From positions 22,745,896 to 22,809,895 of the forward strand of contig JAVLUZ010000154.1 in assembly GCA_036768485.1 (NCBI GenBank): a DNA stretch of 64,000 nucleotides, read 5' to 3'. Shown one piece after another: positions 54,901-63,630 of the stretch (position 1 is the stretch's first letter; every line of letters begins with the position of its first letter). A program made the translations under genes and the position numbers. Below the pieces are notes generated by a model. That model was not told the origin of the DNA. It saw only the letters and a program-made list of their open reading frames with translations, and made no database searches. The stretch is from Mermis nigrescens. Its lineage: Eukaryota > Nematoda > Enoplea > Mermithida > Mermithidae.

Positions 54901-57900
54901 TTGGTCACAAAGATGTCCTATCTATCCACACGTGCAAAATAATATTTCTCCGGCTCCGGCCTCCGGTTCCTGCCGGAGCAACATGGTCCTATCCGGCTAC
55001 GGCCGGATCTCCGGCTCCGGCCATTTTGTCCGCTCCAGTCAATCACTGACTCCTACTTCATCTACTTTCCCATAGTTACTGCACAGATAACTTACTGCTT
55101 TTTCAATCGTTCTTTGGTTCAATAGTTTATTTTAATCTGCAGGCCACAGAGTATACTTCGATTTTTTGCGTTGCTTAGAGGAAGTCAGATTTTTAACAGG
55201 TTGCGCGGATTTAGGCATACGCACGGGAGATTTCCCTAATCCCCTACCTTTAATTCCTTGATCATCCGTTATCCTAATTATATTCGTCTTTTTTGTGCCA
55301 TCGGAACATTTTTATTTACTACTTTACTATCTATTCATGTATTTGTAGCTGATTATTTAAACACGATAATCACTCGTTACAATATATTTCCGGCTTGTGT
55401 ACCTTCAATGTCATAAGGATTTCACTGAGGTAATCAAAAGTCAAAATTATCTGGCAATTTTACTTCACTTTTGTTAATATTAATTAATTAATTAATTAAT
55501 TTATTTATTTATTTATTCATTTATTTATTTAATTCTCGTCCTAAGCTTTACAGAGAGCAGGATTAAACTACCAATCTTAGAATTTTCGGTAACAGGTTCC
55601 GGCATTATCTGAACTATGTAATTCTAATCTTTGATAAAAATATCAAAAATTCGATGCGTCGCGCCAGATTTTTATAATGTGTACGTTTTTACAATATTCG
55701 TCTTTAAAAGGCTGCGAAATTAAGTTTAGTAAAAATTCCGAAATTTTTGCCGAACAACTTATTTTTATTGGTTTACTACCACTACAGAAATGATCAAAAA
55801 GATCCAAACATATCGAAAGATGTCGATCACGTGAAATCACTTATGAACGCAAAACTATATACATTTTCAAAATGGCGATTCCCCCTATAATTGAAACTAG
55901 AATCTTGACCGTGTTTAAGGTACGTATTTATAACTACGGCTTATATATAAAAATCACAAAGGCAGGTAAAACCTGGACCTGGATCCGATCGAGTCCAGCA
56001 CTGAAGACTCGGACCTTGCCCCGAAAATATTATTTTTCTAAGACCCGGACCCAAAGCCGAAATTTAACAATTTTAAAACCGGTCAATGATGCCTAATATG
56101 TATTATTCATTTTTCATTTTATTTCACGTATATTATGCAGCACCTGACCTACTTGGAGAAAAACGATGAAATGAGCTGAGAGGCCTTTGGATTAACTTTC
56201 AATTGAGTCGCCAATTCCAACAAATATTGAATAATTATAGTCTGATGAGCGACGTGTTCCATAAGATCGTGTTTCTATGAGAAATAAAACGATATTCCGA
56301 TGAAATATACACTTTCATCGCAAAGAAGACAAGGTGAAGTAAGCTTTCTGGCCGGTAATTATCAAAATATGCAATAAAACGATTTATCACTGTAGAAGTG
56401 GAAAATGTTCATTCACAAACTAGCGATTTAAATTTGGCTAAGCTAGTTTTAAAAAATCTGAACTGATGTAGAAAAAAAGATCATTTCATTAATATTTTTG
56501 CACGGGGATAATATAGCTGGGATGACAAATAAGCATGCATGACAAGTCAGGGTCGGCAGGGGGAAAGGTAGAGTCCCAGGAATCCAAAAGAGTAAATTTG
56601 ATATTCGCGATTTTTTCTTATTTAAACGACGAAACTGGTCAAAATAGCCTATAAAACGCTTTTTCGTGGTATATGGCATGTCAGAGCATTTTATATTCCA
56701 TTTTGATTGCAGTATACCACTTTTAACACTATAAAACATTGAAATAGATGAATTTTAAACGCTTTTCTGAGTAAATAGCATATGAAAGTACATATTAAAA
56801 AATTTTGATATTGAAAACTTTTGTCCTCAAAAATGATGCAGGAAACGTTCCATAAGCTCAAAATCGCCGGGCTATTACCTGTCTGGCTACCCTTCAGCGG
56901 GAAGGGGAGTAATACCCCTCACCCCCTAAGTGCATGTCTGTATACAAAAAATAAACAATTAATAATTTAGAATATCCACTCTTTTCGTGGAGGTAGATGA
57001 TATAGGAGCTTCAAATTCGATTTAAATAAATTAAAATATTTTTTATGGATCGTCAAATTTCTTAAATTTCGCTAAATTCCTGTTTCTAGACTATCCCATA
57101 AATGCACGTTAAGGTAGTCGGATACCATACCTGGGCGTGGAGGGTTTGGGGAGTATGCACCTCCCTCAGAATTCAATTTTTGAATCTTTTTTTGTTTTTT
57201 TCGCAATTTTTTGATGCCATGAGAAACGTTGAACAATAGTGTTTTTTCACCATACCACCATTTTTTAGGACCATTTTTGACCTTTGAAAAATCTCGCACC
57301 CCTCCCCCAGAATTTTGGTGCCGCCCACCTATGATCGGGAGGGACTCGAGGGCTATTAATTCAATTAAGCGTACAACAATATATAGAACATACCTTTCGG
57401 AGAATGCTACTTAGACCATGGAATCCAACGTGTACATACTTGAGTGATTTTATGTTTGTAATTGAAAGCAAACAATAGTTTGTTAATTGAAGAGGAATTT
57501 CGCAGTCAATCGGAAAAGTGATCGCAATTCATACTTATGTACATTGACATATATGTACCGAATGCAGAAAACTATAATTTCCTTAATGTACTAAACTTGA
57601 GCGAAAATTCTACAGAACAGATTCACTACGTATAAATTTATCGGATGAAAAAGTCTGAGTGTCATCCCCCTCCATAAACCAGTGACCATCCTGAACATGT
57701 GTTGGAGTCAATTCATCGACTTATATCAGTCCGATCAGCATAGATTATAATATAATGCAGAAATTTTTATATTCCATTGATCAGCTGTTAAGATTTTCAA
57801 GCTATTCTTCAACGCACCTCTTCCATTTCATAGTCTAAACATTGTAGAACGAGGTGATTGGCCGTTTCTTCGCAGCACAAGTGCGGATTTTCCAGAAGAA

Positions 57901-60900
57901 ATTGTTTCGAATCATCCAATTGGCTCAGCATCCCGAATTTCTTTAACAACGCTTTATTTTGGCTCAGAAATTTCTCCTACGGATAAAAAATGTATATACA
58001 TATATGTATGAATATACAACACAGGTCCGTATCCAGGATTGAGCCGGGGAAGGACCATACATGATCTTGTGGGGTTCGGGGTATTGGGGGTTTTAAACCC
58101 CTACAAAAATCTTTTCAGCCTAAGAATTTGCGATTTTCCGAAAAATTCCAAAAAATTCGCAGAAAAGGTGCTGTTTTAAACGTTTTTCGCGATCCGTTTG
58201 CTCAAAAGTGTCAATTTTCTGTTGTTTTTTTGAAATTGTTTGTTTTTTTTGCTCTATAAAGATAGATCATCGTCAGAAACACCATAAACGATGTTTTTGA
58301 CGCATACCCGCTGTTTTTGAGCCAAAAAAGGCACTTTAAAATGTCACCCCCAGAATTCCCATGCTATGTATGTCTGGGGCGGACCCAACATAAATTAGTC
58401 CACTATCTAGGAAAATTCGTCGAAGTACGATAGCTCGCAAAAAACATATTTTGACGTTTTTCGATATGCTCTATTCGTTAAGATCATAAAATTTGAACTT
58501 TTCGAGGAAAAAATTTTTTCTCGAAAATCTAGAAAAAAGTGTCGTTTTTTGGTCGCGCTTGAGCCAAAATTATGAAAAATACTTCAAATCTGACGCAAAG
58601 CGCCGAAAATTTGAAAATTTTACGTTAAAGACATGTAATTTTTCCATCTTTTCGTGCATTATCTTATCTTTCAATTGTTTTCAAGCCAAAGGGGAGGACG
58701 GCTGCCCCTGCCACTAAATACGGCCCTGTTAATACACATATTATGAACAGTTTCATCAAGAATCAATGGGGAAAAATCGTTTTTTACTCAAAATTTATTA
58801 AATAGTAAAGAGAGGATTCCCTGAAATTCTTTCAGTATTATTAGTTACGGAAATACATATACAGGTTTTTGACATTCCCCAGCGTGAAAAAATCAAATTT
58901 TCAGCGCTTCTAGCCTTAGTTCAACCTAGATATTCATTTAATACCCTTTTACTTGCATATAAAATTTTTCATCAATAATCTCTGCATTTTTTATCTTCAG
59001 AAAAGGTGCCTAATTGACCTAAAAAGAACAGAAATGACGAAATTTTCAAGCGCACCGCGTCAAATATAATTCCTAGTTCAGTTATCTTTAAGTAAGTGCA
59101 AAATTGAGTGGATTCTGTTATCAAGAATTGGTCGTCCCTTATTATCTTCACATTTTTTACCTGCCCTCGCCTTTTAGGCAAAAACATGCAATTTTATACC
59201 ATTTTTATTTATTTCAATTAACATTTTCGACCAAAAAGGTCATCAACCCCCTAAAAATAGCTGACTAGACTACCCAAACCCATTCTTAAATTTGGAGCCA
59301 CTAAGTATATGCTGTTAATCCGAGATATAGTAAGATAATGAACAAACAGCATATGCCGCATAAAAATATTGCTCGTTAAATCATAAATTTCTTTTGACAG
59401 CTGCAAAATAGAAAATATTTTACCAGTTCCGCGAACTTAGTTTCATCGTCCACTTGTTCTGCTGGCTTTGGCGGCTCAATTTTGTTGATCCGGCTTTTAC
59501 TGAATCCTTCGTGCCCAATAGTGTCGACATTTAATGGTTGTAGCTTGTTGATAAAATTGTGAATAAATTACATACATATAATTATTTTTCAGCGAAAAAT
59601 AATTAGATATTATGATGAATGTCAAATGTTAGCTATTGAATATTTAAGATTTTAATAATTTAATTAATTCTAAATTTAATTTTTTAATTTAACCATAATT
59701 TTGATTTTAATTTTGACTTGATATTACGATAGGTACCTAATAAATAAAAAACCGACGAAAGCTTGAGCACGACATGATGGCAAAATAGACAGTTTTTAAT
59801 TGAAGCGTGCCTGGTAACCGACCAAAATTTTGGACCCGGGCCCGAACCCGAGGTTGTCCAAAGCTTTGGACCCGGACCCGAGATTGTCCAAAATTTTGGA
59901 CCCGGACCATACATATTCAGCACGAAAATTTTGGGGGTCAGGCACAAAACTTCTTTTAAAATGTGCCTTTTTTGGCTAAAAACAATGGTTTCATGTCAGA
60001 AACACTGTTATTGACATTTTAGACAATGCTAGCTGTTTCTAGAACATAAAAATGTAAAAGATGACTCAAAAAATTGAAAAAATGAGTAAATTGAACAAAA
60101 TGTAGTCAAAAAGTGTGCATATGGCGCCAAGCGCCGAAAATTTGAGATTTTTGAGCCAAAAATTAGCTAGAAACGCCTAAAAAAGACACATTTTTTACAA
60201 CTTTCATCGAACTTTTACAAAAACATCGACAATTCTGGGGGTCGCAGCCATTCTGCGGGGGTCAGTTGCCATTCTAAGGGGAGTCAAAACGTCTCCAAAC
60301 CTCCTAAGAACACGTCTGACCAGGACCCGACCTCAAGAGGTGTCGGATCCGGGTCCAACCTGCAATTTTTTTTCATTCCCTAGAATTCGCGACTTTCGTA
60401 ATAAATAATTCATATAAAATGTGCTGTTTTAAGCGTTTTAAGTATTCAACTAGCTCGAGAGTGACAAATTTTCGGCGCTTGGCGCCACATACACATTTTT
60501 TACTACATTCTTTTTAATTTATTCGGATTTTTTTGTTAATTTTTCGAAATATTTTCATATTTTTACGTCCTAGAAAAATGTGAAATCGTCAGAAAGACTA
60601 AAAATTGATGTTTTTAAGGCTTAATTGTCCACTATTTTAAGCCAAAAAAATAATTTACGGTTTCACCCCCACAATTCTCGTGGCTATGCATGTCTGCACT
60701 GAACATCAAGATTTTGAGCTTGAAAGAATAAAAGAGGATTAGCTTTTTTAGGGGTTGGCGAAAGGAAAATTTTTTCTGTTTTGCTTATCTTCAGATAGCC
60801 ACAAAATTGATTTTAAAGCGACAAAGATATACCTATGTAAAAGATTTGAGCGCTCGCGCCAAATTTTGATAGTATGTACGTTTTTCGCATTAATTGTCCT

Positions 60901-63459
60901 CAATCAGACTGTAAAATTAAGTTGAAAAGAGTAAAAATGACAAAAGTTTTTTCCCAAGTCACTTAATTTTTATATGCTCTGTCATCTAAAAAGATGGAAG
61001 TGATCCAGAGATGCAAAATACATTTAAAAAGGTTTCGCCACGTAAAGTCGAACAGGACCGCATTAAATAAATTTTCTCAATTTTGGCGATTATACCAGAA
61101 ATATAATCCCGGATACTAGCTTAATTACACAATAAACTGGAACTCGTGCATGCAGTTGATTGTACAGGAATAATATGTACACTAATATACGTATATATGT
61201 AAAAATGGTAGAATCCCCTAAGCATGAAGTTGCTTGATTCACCTCTGCTGTAGGTGCGGGTGCCTATTTCCCAATACACAGCCCTAGGCCAGCGCGTCTG
61301 AACTAGACCGAGTCTGGGTCACGGGGCCGGGGTCACGGGGCCGGTGTGACGGCACAGAACGCTGTTACCATCGCCAAACAAGTGCAGGTTCCCATTTATC
61401 GACCCCGGAGGGATGAAAGGCTGGGTTGGCCTACCAACAACACCAACAACAAATGCAACAGTCATCTGTGTCATAATGTCACATGCTAGAAATATCTTGT
61501 GATACATTTTCTACATTGGACCCGGACCCAGACCTGATCGGGCCAAGGTTTTTAGACCCGAACCCGACTTTCTTTCTTGAAAATTTGATTTGGATCCGGA
61601 CTCGGACCGAGCTTTCCTAAAATTTTGGACCCGGACCCGAGTTTTTCAAAAATTGGACCCGGCACACCTAATTTCGAATATACTTTCAACCTAATAAAAA
61701 TAAGCCTTTCAGGACAAACTCGGTTCAAAGCATCAAAGATCAATCGAACCTTCGAGAATCTGAAGAAGAATCCGTCAGGTAATGTTTTTAGTGGCAGAGA
61801 TGCCCCCTCATATTTACATGCACATAGGGGATGAGGGTTTATTATTGCCGTCGAAAAATAATGTCAAACATTTTCCGGCGCTTCCCGCCATTAATACTTT
61901 TAAGTGCTTTTTACTCAAAAAGCGCTCAAAAATGATCAATTTCTATATTTTTTGGCTTGAAAAAAACGAAGTAATGCGGTCAAAATGGAGTGAAACGCTT
62001 TAAAAATGCGACATTACCATTGAAAAGCGTTTTATAGGCTATTTTGACCCTTTTCGACGTCTAAATAGCAAAAAACTCGTGAACCCCATTTACTGGTTTG
62101 TATTTCTGGGATTTTAACCCCGCCCCTGCCAACCCTGACCTTGTGCATCTATGTGCAGCCAGCATTAGTTTTACGTTAAACGTTTACGTCAACTACATGC
62201 GTTGTCTAGTTGAACTAGATAATGAATTCCGCTTCTAGCGTTTCTTATACTAAAGAAGCCCAAATAGTATTCTATCCAAAGAAAGTCAAATACTTAGGAG
62301 GAAATCAAGATTAAGGTGATGAAGAGCAGTATGAAAATAATGGGCAAGCGAGGGTCCCTGAGCCATTTTTTGGGGGAAGAGGGGTAAATGGCCTCCAATT
62401 TTCGCCCAAAAACAGCCAAAAAAACACGTAAAAACGGCCTAAAAAACTCGATTTTTTCTCAAAATCGTGGAAGAGGTCGAAAATTTTCTTGCTTTTTGGG
62501 GGGACGGCCGACATTCGAATGGATGGATCCCCCGACCCCCTCTTACATGTATAATGTAAATTGAACAAGCCTGCAAAATTATATGTTCAGTTTTTGCTAA
62601 TGGTAGCCAGTAGCGGATGTAGGATTTTCCTAAGGGGCGGTATCAACTTTTCAAAGACAGTGAAAATAGGTCCAAAATTTGCCGCTAACGCGCGAAATAG
62701 CGTTTTTTCGGTGTTTCACATTGTATACTTTCACATAAAATCACTTTTGACGCAATATTTTTTTGAAAATTTTGAAATTTTCGACAATTTTGTGCGAAAA
62801 AGTCATTAAATTTCTTTGATCTTTAACAAGAATATGGCGCGAAGCGCCGGAAAATTTGCAAAATTAAGACGGATAGACGTCTAGAAGCATGATATATCTG
62901 CTTGATTTCCTGTATTTATAGCATTTGATGCGAAACATTGAAATTTTTGATTGAAAATAGAAGAAAACTATGCAAAAAGAGCTGTTTCTGCTGTTAAAGT
63001 TGTTTTGAAACCTACATGAACAGAAAACGGCTTCCAGGTCGTCAAGAAAGTAAATAAATGTCATTAATAGGTATCATTCGGCGCGTAGCGCCGGAAAAAT
63101 TCGAGAAATTAGGGTCACTGATGGCCAAGAATCATTGCAAATTACATATTTATTCTTTATCTCGCCAAATATTTTTGGCCGATGGGGTAGCGGCCGCCCC
63201 TCCGCCCCCTTAAATCCGCCCCTGATGGCAGCCAATACAATGTTCTCACATTTGTAATTTAAGCGTAATTGCGCTTTATATTTGCTGTCGTAGAATCGAA
63301 AGGCTGCTTATAGTAGCCAAGCCAATTACATAATGCCGCTGTAAAAATACTATGTCCGCGTAGCTTTTCCTTTTTGGCCAGTTCTTCTTCCTTCCTCCTA
63401 AATTCGGCTTCTTGTTTTTCAATCTCAGAAAGTTCAATCGCTAAACGTTCTTTATCCGC
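45657..63459 (-). CDS. CDC37: HSP90 co-chaperone CDC37, 3' six exons
   Basis: CDC37 loads client kinases onto HSP90 in the cytosol. Exons: 63351-63459, 59424-59543, 57818-57976, 56153-56274, 46504-46693, 45657-45920. Markers in order: the coiled coil ([18 protein letters not shown]), [76 protein letters not shown] and [12 protein letters not shown]. Each is a clear counterpart of vertebrate or fly CDC37 segments. Phases match at all joins from 59543 leftwards. The join between the coiled-coil exon (phase 1 donor) and the next (phase 0 acceptor) is unresolved. The N-terminal exon with the start Met and phosphoserine region lies past 64000. Introns are loaded with transposons, one of them 9.46 kb. 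Confidence 0.95.
45921..46503. repeat. CDC37 intron: long A-rich low-complexity tract
   Basis: 45935-46240 is almost only AAAATAAAAGAAAT-type sequence. On the gene strand it is a roughly 300-base pyrimidine-rich run leading to the last exon's acceptor. The remainder shows nothing. Confidence 0.85.
46504..46693 (-). CDS. CDC37: CDC37 exon: KERI-AKEK to [10 protein letters not shown]
   Basis: Sixty-three codons. [33 protein letters not shown] and [11 protein letters not shown] are near-invariant in CDC37. Acceptor tttaag, donor CGC|gtcagt. The in-frame Met of MADK is internal, not a start. Confidence 0.97.
46797..46968. repeat. Short inverted repeat (MITE-like), about 170 bp
   Basis: CAGAAGTGGCTATATCCACT near 46810 pairs with AAATGGATGTAGCCACCTCTG near 46940. 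The flanks TCGTCGCTA and GCGACGA extend the symmetry. Confidence 0.6.
47010..47392 (-). mobile_element. hAT-like MITE family C
   Basis: 383 bp, flanks CTCACTAC/TTCACTAG. Contains GGCGCTTCGTGCC. Confidence 0.82.
47393..48389. other. CDC37 intron; part of the repeat seen at 52700-53720
   Basis: 47690-47960 (GGGACATACCTGGGATGTGC, then ACACTCAATAA and GTGTGTAAAGTGTAAA) resembles the tandem repeat region near 53000. Nothing else supported. Confidence 0.45.
48392..48984. mobile_element. Foldback MITE with about 145-bp arms
   Basis: Flanked by TA; ends CATGGTGGGCC / GGCCCACCCTG. The arms match closely, for example ACATGAGACGTTAGAACTGG and its inverse near 48910. Likely Tc1/mariner-derived. No transposase. 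Confidence 0.88.
48987..50148. other. CDC37 intron, no supported feature
   Basis: A GC-richer patch at 49790-49990 (plus strand) has two overlapping hydrophobic frames, but no splice borders or homology that I can defend. Confidence 0.35.
50212..51442 (+). mobile_element. Decayed mariner-like element, 1231 bp
   Basis: TA-flanked; TIR CAGGGTAGTCCACGTATC / GATACGTGGGCCACCCTG. The transposase is frameshifted. Visible parts: [19 protein letters not shown] and [16 protein letters not shown] (DNA-binding), [19 protein letters not shown] (second catalytic Asp), [16 protein letters not shown] (C-terminus). This is the insect-type subgroup with QDGAPPH and WIGRRGP blocks. Confidence 0.9.
50371..51299 (+). 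pseudogene. Mariner-like transposase pseudogene
   Basis: Fragments from [19 protein letters not shown] (about 50371) to VEVYHS (51299) cover the length of a transposase, in at least three frames. Not functional. Confidence 0.85.
51983..52080. repeat. Family K fragment
   Basis: TCGGGTTCGTGTACCCGGAT and GACTCGGACCCGATATTC, same words as 59806-59905 and 61500-61665. Confidence 0.5.
52155..52709 (-). mobile_element. hAT-like MITE family A, inverted copy
   Basis: Reverse of 62608-63224, ends CAGGAACGGATTC and GATCAGCCACAG, with CCGGCGCTTCGCGCC. Target duplication no longer readable. Confidence 0.8.
52700..53720. repeat. Tandem repeat, units of about 125-160 bp
   Basis: ACACCCAGTAGTTGTGTAAA (or close variants) recurs near 53189, 53318, 53442 and 53602, each followed by CTTTAATTC-like and ATGTTC-(C/T)ACC-TAACGTCAGAAT segments. 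A diverged lead-in covers 52710-53180. Confidence 0.75.
53870..55335. mobile_element. Foldback element split by hAT-like G3
   Basis: Arms of about 200 bp (GCTCTGATGGAACAACAAAG left, TTTTTTGTGCCATCGGAAC right; CTCTAAGCAACGCGAAAAAA against TTTTTTGCGTTGCTTAGAG). The element G3 sits between them. Confidence 0.78.
54437..55048. mobile_element. hAT-like element G3, 612 bp, CCGGCTCCGG-word ends
   Basis: Flanks GCTCCTAG/ACTCCTAC (6 of 8). Ends TAGTGATCGAACGGAG and GTCCGCTCCAGTCAATCACTG. Words such as TCCGGCTCCG and CTCCGGCC are iterated inside both ends. Confidence 0.82.
55470..55530 (+). repeat. (TTAA)n/(TTTA)n simple repeat
   Basis: TTAATTAATTAATTAATTTA then TTTATTTATTTATTCATT. Confidence 0.95.
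55640..56152. repeat. Dispersed repeat (family Q) and family K words
   Basis: 55640-55860 resembles 60840-61060 (GTCGCGCCAGATTTTTATAATG against GCTCGCGCCAAATTTTGATAGT). 55970-56080 has GACCCGGACCCAAAGCC-type words. It borders the CDC37 exon at 56153. Confidence 0.5.
56153..56274 (-). CDS. CDC37: CDC37 exon: middle domain helix
   Basis: Forty codons plus two bases: [20 protein letters not shown], then [11 protein letters not shown] and SSFFS. This matches the LMEQVAHQ-ELAKSL-FF block of CDC37. Acceptor ctcatag, donor TCCAA|gtaggt, phase 2 out. Confidence 0.96.
56533..56940. mobile_element. MITE family I
   Basis: GTCAGGGTCGGCAGGGGG at the left and CACCCCCTAAGTGCATGTCTG-like end at the right; the internal part CCTATAAAACGCTTTTTC is shared with 61815-62152. 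Confidence 0.7.
57126..57333 (-). mobile_element. MITE family F, copy 4
   Basis: CATACCTGGGCGTGG to GCCCACCTATG; borders approximate. Confidence 0.7.
57818..57976 (-). CDS. CDC37: CDC37 exon: start of HSP90-binding middle domain
   Basis: Fifty-three codons with [28 protein letters not shown] and LDYEMEE. Acceptor cgtag, donor GAG|gtgcgt, phase 0 at both ends. Confidence 0.96.
58022..58728. mobile_element. Family J element split by family C (58056-58376)
   Basis: Outer ends CAGGTCCGTATCCAGG and AATACGGCCCTG. The inner C copy is flanked by GGAAGGAC/GGGCGGAC. The J body has GACGCAAAGCGCCG near 58595. Confidence 0.75.
58729..59423. repeat. CDC37 intron, decayed repeats only
   Basis: 58850-59300 has TTTCAGCGCTTCTAGCC, AAGCGCACCGCGTC and D-like words; no clear borders. 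Confidence 0.4.
59424..59543 (-). CDS. CDC37: CDC37 exon: NVDT-GFSKS region
   Basis: Forty codons. [15 protein letters not shown] matches the conserved W/L-NVDTLS-GFSKS stretch; the rest is a charged linker. Acceptor caacaag (weak tract), donor CTG|gtaaaa, phase 0. Confidence 0.9.
59803..60368. mobile_element. Family K (GGACCCGGACCCGA words) split by family C (59908-60318)
   Basis: K words lie at 59806-59907 and again at 60319-60368. The inner C copy is flanked by ACCCGGAC/ACCAGGAC and holds GGCGCCAAGCGCC. A truncated inverted C follows at about 60370-60696 (GGCGCTTGGCGCC). Confidence 0.7.
60697..61310. repeat. CDC37 intron, family Q copy, otherwise featureless
   Basis: 60840-61060 resembles 55640-55860. 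No gene-like signal. Confidence 0.4.
61311..61470 (-). repeat. Retroelement 3'-end-like fragment (SINE/LINE tail)
   Basis: GC-richer than its surroundings. On the minus strand it contains CATCCCTCCGGGGTCGATAA, a phrase I associate with invertebrate SINE/LINE 3' ends, plus a short GGGGCCGGGGTCAC tandem near 61320. Weak call. Confidence 0.35.
61500..61670. repeat. Family K words
   Basis: TTGGACCCGGACCCAGACC, GACCCGAACCCGAC, GGATCCGGACTCGGACC and TTGGACCCGGACCCGAG in one tract. Confidence 0.7.
61815..62152. mobile_element. MITE family I
   Basis: CATGCACATAGGGGATG to GACCTTGTGCATCTATG; the palindrome reads CCGGCGCTTCCCGCC. Confidence 0.7.
62330..62553 (+). mobile_element. MITE family D
   Basis: GGCCTCCAATTTTCGCCC ... 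GGGGGGACGGCCGAC ... CCTCTTACATGTATAATG; borders approximate. Confidence 0.65.
62608..63224 (+). mobile_element. hAT-like MITE family A, full copy, 617 bp
   Basis: Flanks ATGGTAGC/ATGGCAGC. Ends CAGTAGCGGATGTAGG and TTAAATCCGCCCCTG. Two hairpin modules (GGCGCGAAGCGCC near 62836, GGCGCGTAGCGCC near 63080). 126 bp from the CDC37 coiled-coil exon. Confidence 0.92.
63351..63459 (-). CDS. CDC37: CDC37 exon: N-terminal coiled coil
   Basis: Charged heptad-like sequence starting [12 protein letters not shown] and ending [12 protein letters not shown], the CDC37 coiled coil before the NVDT motif. Acceptor aatgag; the only GT nearby is CATA|gtattt, phase 1. That does not fit the next exon, so the left border is uncertain. 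Confidence 0.75.
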
Positions 63460-63553
63460 CTCATTGCCAAAACAATGTCACGGAATAATTTAGAAAAGTA
63501 ATTTCAAAATATTTTATAGTAAAAGAGTCTCAGACGAAAATGGAAAAATTACT

Positions 63554-63619
63554 CGAGACTGAGAGGACTCGAACCTGCAATCTTCGGATCCGACGCATTA
63601 TCCATTACGCTACAGTCCC
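63554..63619 (-). pseudogene. tRNA-Arg(UCG)-like pseudogene lacking the anticodon loop
   Basis: Acceptor stem GGGACTG/CAGTCTC, D arm GCGTAATGGATAATGCG, and T arm with GGTTCGAGTCC are all present. In the middle, GTCGGA runs straight into TCCGAAGATT. Eukaryotic tRNA-Arg of this type has a 7-base loop (CTTCGGA) between those halves, so the anticodon loop has been lost, probably by slippage between TCGGA repeats. The T stem has a mismatch. It cannot work as a tRNA. It lies in a CDC37 intron beside a family I element. Confidence 0.75.
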
Positions 63620-63630
63620 ACAAAATGATA

